64,000 nt of DNA from Rhizobium jaguaris. GTDB taxonomy: Bacteria > Pseudomonadota > Alphaproteobacteria > Rhizobiales > Rhizobiaceae. The notes under the pieces were generated by a model, which was given only the letters and a program-made list of their open reading frames with translations, did not search any database and was not told the DNA's origin. How positions within the stretch are numbered: the first letter of the stretch is position 1; every line of letters starts with the position of its first letter. Where the stretch lies: assembly GCF_003627755.1 (NCBI RefSeq), contig NZ_CP032694.1:2409501-2473500 (forward strand). The letters run 5' to 3'. A program made the translations under genes and the position numbers. Positions 63,805 to 64,000 of this stretch are shown here, in pieces.

Positions 63805-64000
63805 TATGAAACACCGGACTGGCGGCTGGCACTCTGCCGGTCGCCAATTCCGCATTCGCAGCCGCTGCGGTGACACTCACACCGACAGACCGGCGCGGCC
63901 CCAAGTCGCAACAAGTGCAGAATGGCGCCTGCGAATGGTGTAGAAGAAGTGAAGCAGCCTGAAGAACCGGTCGCAGTGCTGCCTACCATCCGCGCGTGAA
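63805..64000. other. Window end, no gene recognised
   Basis: After the proX-like stop, only a 25-codon ORF (63922 to 63999) with no ribosome binding site is seen. A hairpin-like CCGGACTGGCGGCTGGCACT...GCCGGT segment lies just after the stop. The expected permease and ATPase genes would lie beyond the window. Confidence 0.3.

Overview
The window looks like a chromosomal segment of a Rhizobium-type alphaproteobacterium (Rhizobiaceae). The basis is a complete acpXL-lpxXL very-long-chain fatty acid cluster for lipid A, aerobic (cobN/cobW type) cobalamin genes, an AqpS-type arsenic operon, and GC-rich RIME-like palindromic repeats. There are no rRNA or tRNA genes, no CRISPR array and no prophage. 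One complete insertion sequence is present.

Layout. 1-5 kb: end of a DMT transporter, an ABC exporter operon with a GNAT gene, a candidate small RNA, and an extensin-domain lipoprotein. 5-10.6 kb: a thioesterase, a membrane protein, three tandem secreted Sel1-repeat genes and a frameshifted phytanoyl-CoA-dioxygenase-like gene. 11-16 kb: an MFS transporter and uvrB. 16-18 kb: a divergent arsenic locus (DUF6428-like gene; arsR-aqpS-arsC). 18-22 kb: an adenylate cyclase, a BacA/BclA-like ABC transporter and cspA. 23-27 kb: dusA, a second DMT transporter, an FAH hydrolase and a gamma-carbonic anhydrase. 26.7-29.9 kb: znuA divergent from znuC-znuB-zur, with two operator-like palindromes between them. 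31-36.5 kb: acpXL-fabZ-fabF2-fabF1-adh2-lpxXL. 37-43.3 kb: cobA-B-C-D with ATGA overlaps, a nucleoside hydrolase and cobE. 43-47.8 kb: a TSUP permease, small regulators and an AlkD-like repair protein. 47.8-55.1 kb: a cobalamin-riboswitch operon reading cobU/P-cobW-cobN-DMSP-lyase-like cupin-cobO. 55-64 kb: a CLC channel, a low-coding islet with small ORFs, an IS701-family element, cobQ, and a ProX-like betaine-binding protein.

The genes form three metabolic blocks: zinc uptake under Zur; synthesis of the C28-type secondary acyl chain of lipid A; and late cobalamin steps (cobalt chelation, adenosylation, amidation, aminopropanol attachment, nucleotide loop). The precorrin methylation genes (cobF-M) and cobS/cobT are not in the window.

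Most notable observations: (1) palindromic repeats inserted in frame inside uvrB and cobN; (2) a 30-codon ORF with a strong ribosome binding site between the B12 riboswitch and cobU; (3) a DMSP-lyase-family cupin translationally coupled to cobN and cobO; (4) an IS701-family insertion in the CTAG that contains the cobQ stop codon, leaving the stop intact; (5) a second ketosynthase (FabF2) whose active-site Cys is replaced; (6) apparent single-base frameshifts in two genes; (7) a candidate sRNA and a nested inverted-repeat structure. No wholly new multi-gene system was identified with certainty. The closest candidates are the cupin in the cob operon and the riboswitch-linked small ORF.
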